A stretch of DNA of 64,000 bases. It comes from Coenobita brevimanus. Its lineage: Eukaryota; Arthropoda; Malacostraca; Decapoda; Coenobitidae. The number at the start of each line of letters is the position of its first letter. The stretch's first letter is position 1. The notes under the pieces are model-generated. The model saw nothing but the letters and a program-made list of their open reading frames with translations, had not been told where the DNA came from and ran no database searches. Location: positions 41,452,019 through 41,516,018 of the forward strand of contig CM064669.1 in assembly GCA_032717465.1 (NCBI GenBank), given 5' to 3'. Shown in pieces: positions 58,785 through 64,000 of the stretch. The position numbers and the translations under genes are program-made.

Positions 58785-59986
58785 CCTTACTGAACGATGT
58801 GTGCAGGCAACATAACTGATGTCTTTTTATATCTTAGTCTTGCTATGGCTAAACAATTATAGAAAGCTGTATCATGGCACTGAAGTTAGAAACAATGTCC
58901 ACGAAATTATTTAGTGTGACAGTCTTGTCCCCACTCCACAGTTCATTGAGAGTGGTTAGGGCACAGGGTTTCTCTGGGTGGAGGTTTTAATAGAACGTGT
59001 TTTATTTCCGCAGCCAGAGGTTCTAACAGACAGCATTTTTAAACTAACCGTGATTCTTATTGGAAATTCATCAGGGCTAACTCTGATAACAATTTTTCTC
59101 CCTCTGGTTTCATAGCCTGTTGCTGCAGGATGGGGCTGCACAGTTTTGCTCGGTTTTTCATACTCTATTTTTACTGCTGTCGGCCCACATCAAGGTGAAC
59201 ATTCACAGCAGATGCTCGTAACTCGTTTCATGTTCTTGCACATGTTGGCACCCTTTTGGTTCTATTGATGACAGACAGACTCCCTCACACAGACATGATC
59301 AATACAACACTTCGAATTTCGCATGCGCAATTCTTCTTACAGCCACTCCTTCCCCATTCGTGCTTAAGGAAACGGATTGTTCCTGCAGTGAACATAATAT
59401 GGGCCGGTACAGTTGCAGATTCAGACCGCCAGACGACTACAGAGAGGGGGGGGGGGTCACTGTTCTGAGAAAAATAGTAAGGAAGGAATGAACATGGATA
59501 TCGCCTGACGTAATAGCAGGTAATAAGTTTGGGCAATGAGGGTGTTCTGGTGACCTCCACACGCATTACCAATGTAGTTTTCCATTTAGCCACCAACCCC
59601 CCTACACAGAAACGTGGGTTTCGCCTATGATTAACAGCAATATTCATCGTCATCATCATCATCATAATCTCTGCCACATATGTTATCAAACGCGATTGCA
59701 AGTTCTACATTACATAATTTTTTGCAATGCTTTCTCGTTGTCTGATGGCGTGCTTTATTCCTCCCTGAAGCGTAGCGATAATCTCTCCGTAGGCGGCTAT
59801 GTCCTCGGTTGTTGCAGTGTCATTCATGATGTAGTTGTTTGGCTTCAGATTCAGGAATTCCGGCTCTCCAGAGCCCTCAACAGCGAAGGGAAGACCTTAC
59901 TAGGGTTGTAGTCCTGGTAGGAATGGCTAACAATGGTCGGTAAGGATCCTAATTTACCTGGGTGGTGACGCAGAGGTGAGGCTTAA
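58783..59986. other. Unassigned sequence
   Basis: No gene recognised. A G run (59447-59455) and a short (ATC)n (59648-59663) are present. Confidence 0.45.
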
Positions 59987-60443
<457 letters not shown>

Positions 60444-60559
60444 GCCAAAATCTCTTCAAATTTGGTTTGTAGGTAGTTTGCACCTTAACCAACAACACAC
60501 TTTAGCAGGTGATCAAGCATTCAGCCCCCGAATGTTTTTGTTTCCTGTATGAAACTTAT

Positions 60560-60830
60560 AGCTGGAAGGTACAATTAAACTGAACATGAAACTGAAAGTG
60601 AGAGTAAAAGTAAGGCTGAATATCAAAGTGAAGCTCTTAAGTAAAATCGATGATGGAAGTGATGAGTTAGGTAAAAATGAAAGGGATAAAAAGTAAACGC
60701 TGAAATGAAAGAATGTGATGAATTAAAATTATTGTGAAGAATATAAGTAAAGATGCGAGAACACCAAAACAATGATAATTATGTGAACTGGAAAGAGAAG
60801 TTGAATTACAGTGAAATAAAGCAAACAGGG
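60560..60830. repeat. Cryptic GTGAAR purine-rich region
   Basis: Irregular repeats of AAAGTGA, GTAAAAGTAAG and GAAGAATATAAGTAAAG. No fixed period and no gene. Confidence 0.55.
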
Positions 60831-60834
60831 TCCG

Positions 60835-61054
60835 AGGACTTATTTTGCTGAGTGTGAGCAATAGTATATTTGAAGTAATACTGCAAGTTTATCCAGCACT
60901 GGTAAGATTACATTTTGACTATGTCGTTCAATTCTGGTATGAGTACTGTATAATGAATGTAAATCCTTTAGATGTGCTGAAAAGAATGATAAAAGGGATA
61001 AATGATATTCGGAACCTTTCATATGAAGACAGACTGTAACTAGATGCCATCTCA
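60835..61054 (+). pseudogene. CR1/L2-like LINE relic, 5' piece of the interrupted C-terminal domain
   Basis: Encodes 'YPALVRLHFDYVVQFWYEYC' and 'LKRMIKGINDIRNLSYEDRL', the conserved C-terminal text that follows the reverse transcriptase in CR1/L2-type elements. It is cut by a palindromic insertion after 'LDAIS' at 61054 and resumes at 61653. Confidence 0.72.
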
Positions 61055-61652
61055 CGATAACTCACCACCCGCATGACCGGAAAGATTTTCCTCAGCACAT
61101 AATTTTGCACCTCCATTTCTAATTTGATGCAAATTCAAAATGTAAAACACACACAAAGTCAGCCAGCCAACCTCGCAACTGAAAACATTACCACTCCTCT
61201 CGCTTCGCAACGCGGGTGGTAAACGAACGGAGTGGTAATGTCTTCAGTTGTGAGGTTGGCTGGCTGGCTTTGTTTGTGTGCGGGTAAACAAGATATTTCA
61301 TGAACGGCTTGAGCTATCAACATGAAACTTTCAGGGTATCAAGATATAGCCAAAATCTTGGACGATTTCGAAAATGGGCACACAGGGTCAAGGTCAAGAT
61401 CACCAAAGGTCAACCAGTTGACCTTTCGGAGCCGTTTTGGTGACCTTGACCTTGTCCCCATGTTGCCATTTTCGAACTGTCCAAGATTTTGGCCATATCT
61501 TGATACCCTGAAACTTCCATACTGATAGCTCAAGCCGTTCATGAGATATCTTGTTTACTCACACACAAACAAAACCAACCAGCCAACCTCACAACTGAAA
61601 ACATTACCACGCCGTTCTCTTCGCAACGTGAGTTGCAAAGACTAAGTCCGCA
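61055..61652. mobile_element. Palindromic fold-back insertion (598 bp)
   Basis: CTCA occurs at both borders (61051-61054 and 61653-61656), consistent with a 4 bp target duplication. Inside are two nested inverted structures. One is a ~134 bp hairpin (about 61150-61283) with arms 'CAGCCAGCCAACCTCGCAAC' and an inverted partner. The other is a ~280 bp palindrome (about 61287-61560) whose arms include 'ATGAACGGCTTGAGCTATCA' and 'CCAAAATCTTGGAC', centred on 'CAACCAGTTGACC'. After it a third copy of 'CCAACCTCACAACTGAAAAC' appears in the direct orientation of the first hairpin arm. No coding capacity. Confidence 0.72.
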
Positions 61653-62005
61653 CTCACTTGAATGGCATAGAGTAAGGGGAGACTAAAATGAGATATTTAT
61701 GTCAATGAAGGGAATAAAAACGAGAGATATTGGCAAGGTGGGATACTTAAACGGAGCATATAGGATAGGATTCGAACTATAGGGTTCAAAATAGTATACA
61801 GGTAGAAACTAGTTTGGCAACAGTATGTTAACGAAAAGATATAGTTGCTCCCCCTTCCACTGAGAGTTTTAAGCATAGGCTAGATAAGTGGAGGACAAGT
61901 TTGGGTTGTAATTTTAAAAATTCTGATTACTAATTCATTCCTCTTTTTCGTTTCCGGGTTTCTCTGCGATAGCTTCTTTCTCTTTTCGTACTTCCTTATA
62001 CAGTA

Positions 62006-62037
<32 letters not shown>

Positions 62038-62180
62038 ACTGCGTGTAGTTCCTTTTCACTTTTTCTTGCCGGTTTTGGTTGCAGGGTTTGGTGGGCGGGG
62101 TAGAGCTTTCCTAACTCTCTTAGTTTTCTTGTATTCTAGCAGTGTAGTCGCTGTCTTACTGGAGCTGCCTAGCATGGGCC
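61653..62180 (+). pseudogene. CR1/L2-like LINE relic, 3' piece
   Basis: It continues the interrupted frame with 'LEWHRVRGD' (family text RRLRGD) and degenerate text to about 61910. The 3' region follows with a T-tract (62010-62033) and 'GGGTTTGGTGGGCGGGG' near 62085, matching the 3' region of the LINE at 45.3 kb. Confidence 0.68.
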
Positions 62181-62189
62181 AACTGACCT

Positions 62190-62306
62190 ACTCCAGTTAT
62201 CCTTTCTACTTATGCTGTTACGTTTTTAAAAGTGTAAAAATGAAGATACTCCAGTTATCCTTTCTACTTATGTTGTTACGTTTTTAAAAGTGTAAAAATG
62301 AAGATA
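62190..62306. repeat. Two-copy tandem repeat (~57 bp unit)
   Basis: Two adjacent copies of a unit starting 'ACTCCAGTTATCCTTTCTAC' and ending 'AAAAGTGTAAAAATGAAGAT', with a single substitution (GCTG/GTTG) visible. Confidence 0.93.
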
Positions 62307-62329
62307 TGAGAAACTGAAGACAAGTAAGT

Positions 62330-62830
62330 GAGTGTGTGGATATAAGCGAAAGTGAATATGACTATGAAACTAAATGTGAAAGTTTAAAATCTGTGTTAAA
62401 AGAGTCTGAAGCTAAACTGTAAGCGAAAAAAAAGTGGGCGAAGATAGTCAAAGTGAAGAAAGTCAATATGAAACTGAGGAGCCAAGAGTGAAGTAAAGAT
62501 GAAGGTAAAAGCTTAAATGAGGAGGCTGAAGATATGGGCTCAACTGAAACGCAAAGTGAAGCTGAAGTGAAAGACAAATCTGATGAAAATTAATATGAAA
62601 CTTATTAAGATGAGGGACAGCAGAAAAAGATAACATGTATTTAATGGCAGAAACAGAAAAGGAGATAATGGCTGATAATGAATATGAAATGACGTGGAAG
62701 TGATGCTTACAAAATTGAAAGAAGGTGAGTAGAAGTCAAAATATGGTAAATGCAAGTGAAGATACGTAGCAATGAGGATCAGGAAATTGAAAACGATGCT
62801 GCTTCACGGTGAAAATGACGATACTAGAGT
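62330..62830. repeat. Cryptic GTGAA/GAAGTGAA purine-rich region
   Basis: Irregular repeats of AAAGTGAA, GAAGCTGAAGTGAAAG and ATGAAACT. No fixed period; no gene. Confidence 0.55.
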
Positions 62831-63057
62831 GAAAATGAACTATCTCAGCCTGCATCATCAACAGCAGCGTCTTAATAATTCTTCTTGGGCGCGAAATTTA
62901 CTTCATTAGGGCCGTGATTAATGAAGATCCCCGACCCTCAAAAAATACACGAAAATAAAAGAGAAGAATCTGGTGTACCGATAATGATCTCTTCTTTCTT
63001 GTAGGCAGTAAGTACTTTGAAAACATCTCAGGTAACTATTCAGAGAGAGAGAGAGAG

Positions 63058-63227
<170 letters not shown>

Positions 63228-63680
63228 TGCGTGCGTGTTTGTGTGTGTAAGAAAAATGAAAATCTTACGTTTATCTGTAGGAGGTGGGAAGGCGGAAGAT
63301 AGGGCGGAAGGAAGGGCGTGTGATGTGGCTTTAGTATGATACATAACTTTCATCAAAAAAACATTAAATATTCCCAACACTGCAACATAAATTTTTCACG
63401 ACACCATCAGTGCGGGTACTGAAGCATCTTATAAAATCCAGACATTTGGTGTATATTGGTTGGGCTTAAGAGGCGAGAAGGGACAGGAGATGAGGCCAAT
63501 GAATAAATCGGCTCGCCCCAATGTGACCTGTCAAGCGGAAAGCGTCATAAAAACCAGATGTGCGGAGAAGAGTCGGGTCGGCTGAGATCGTATCAGGTTT
63601 CGTCTTCGCGTCAAGGCCGTATTTCTTGCTGGCTTCGTCGCAATACCTCTGCTTCAGCGAATTATTTTGCATGTAAAGCC

Positions 63681-63880
63681 TTAACCTCTTCACTCCGATT
63701 ACGCTTCTTTACTTCATTTTACCTAATTTCACACGTTACTCAGCTTCGAAGAGACTTTCTGAAATTTATGAGTTCAGTATAACCTCCATTAACCCATTCA
63801 CTATAAGGCGTTTCCCATAAGCTGAAATAAATCGCCAGGTAGGAATGATAAAAATAATTTCGTCGGAATCATGGGGTTAA
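63681..63880. mobile_element. TTAA-ended hairpin element, best-preserved member (200 bp)
   Basis: TTAA at 63681-63684 and 63877-63880. The left end reads 'TTAACCTCTTCACTCCGATT'; the right end in reverse complement reads 'TTAACCCCATGATTCCGACG'. The similarity continues inward for about 65 bases per arm, to 'GTTACTCAGCTTCG' on the left and 'CGATTTATTTCAGCTTATGG' (reverse complement) on the right. Only a short centre (about 70 bases) is unpaired. Length, TTAA ends and the CC(C/T) start suggest a MITE using a piggyBac-type transposase. Non-coding. Confidence 0.8.
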
Positions 63881-64000
63881 TAACCTCTTGCATGTTACTG
63901 GTACAAACTGTTTCTATATTAAGCAGATATATATAATTATAGACGGTATATAACATTCATTCATTCACAAAATGTGCGATGGATTAAAAAATGAAAAGAA

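Overview
The window looks like intergenic nuclear DNA from an animal, most likely a decapod crustacean (shrimp, crab or relative). That assignment is an inference from the very high density of long di- and tetranucleotide microsatellites, from several decayed LINE families (Jockey-like, CR1/L2-like, RTE-like), from TTAA-flanked short DNA elements, and from the absence of compact genes. No operon, ribosome binding site, rRNA, functional tRNA or CRISPR array is visible. I found no host protein-coding gene I could defend. Every recognisable coding sequence belongs to a mobile element and is broken.

Layout. 0-9 kb: microsatellites, several TTAA-flanked DNA elements (a 2.1 kb piggyBac-like non-autonomous element at 2873-4967, two related ~760 bp elements at 5211-5976 and 6140-6895, and ~200 bp hairpin elements). 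9.8-14.2 kb: an RTE-like LINE tail, more hairpin elements, a widespread invertebrate repeat and a tRNA-derived SINE lying between two (TG)n tracts. 15.4-28.1 kb: a tandem segmental duplication with a period of about 6.02 kb. It holds two near full-length Jockey-like LINEs (A, B) and a 5'-truncated third copy (C), all on the minus strand. Diagnostic sites show that B is an A/C hybrid produced by unequal crossing-over. 28-34.9 kb: minisatellites, a 670 bp TCTG-rich block joined to ~185 bp of (CT)n, a MITE at 32.2-32.46 kb and two families of minisatellite at 33.0-34.6 kb. 36.9-42.3 kb: two RTE-like LINE copies head to tail, the first split by a 1188 bp TIR element flanked by TAA target duplications. 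42.8-45.5 kb: a decayed CR1/L2-like LINE. 46-51 kb: microsatellites, a MITE and an internally deleted Jockey-like LINE with a poly-A tail. 52.1-52.8 kb: a non-autonomous Helitron. 53-55 kb: relics of CR1/L2-like and RTE-like LINEs and a minisatellite that carries expanding (CT)n blocks. 56-64 kb: microsatellites, a possible GIY-YIG (Penelope-like) fragment, and a CR1/L2-like relic split by a 598 bp palindromic insertion.

How the parts relate. The window is a record of nested insertion, tandem duplication, template switching and unequal exchange rather than a pathway. The main novelties are: (1) the hybrid LINE in the 6 kb duplication, with a crossover interval of about 33 bp; (2) a dispersed ~200 bp TTAA-ended hairpin family with more than a dozen members here; (3) a TIR element with an exactly reconstructable empty site; (4) a Helitron with both expected termini; and (5) a copy-specific perfect hairpin made by templated insertion. 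All family names rest on motif recognition by eye; no database search was run.
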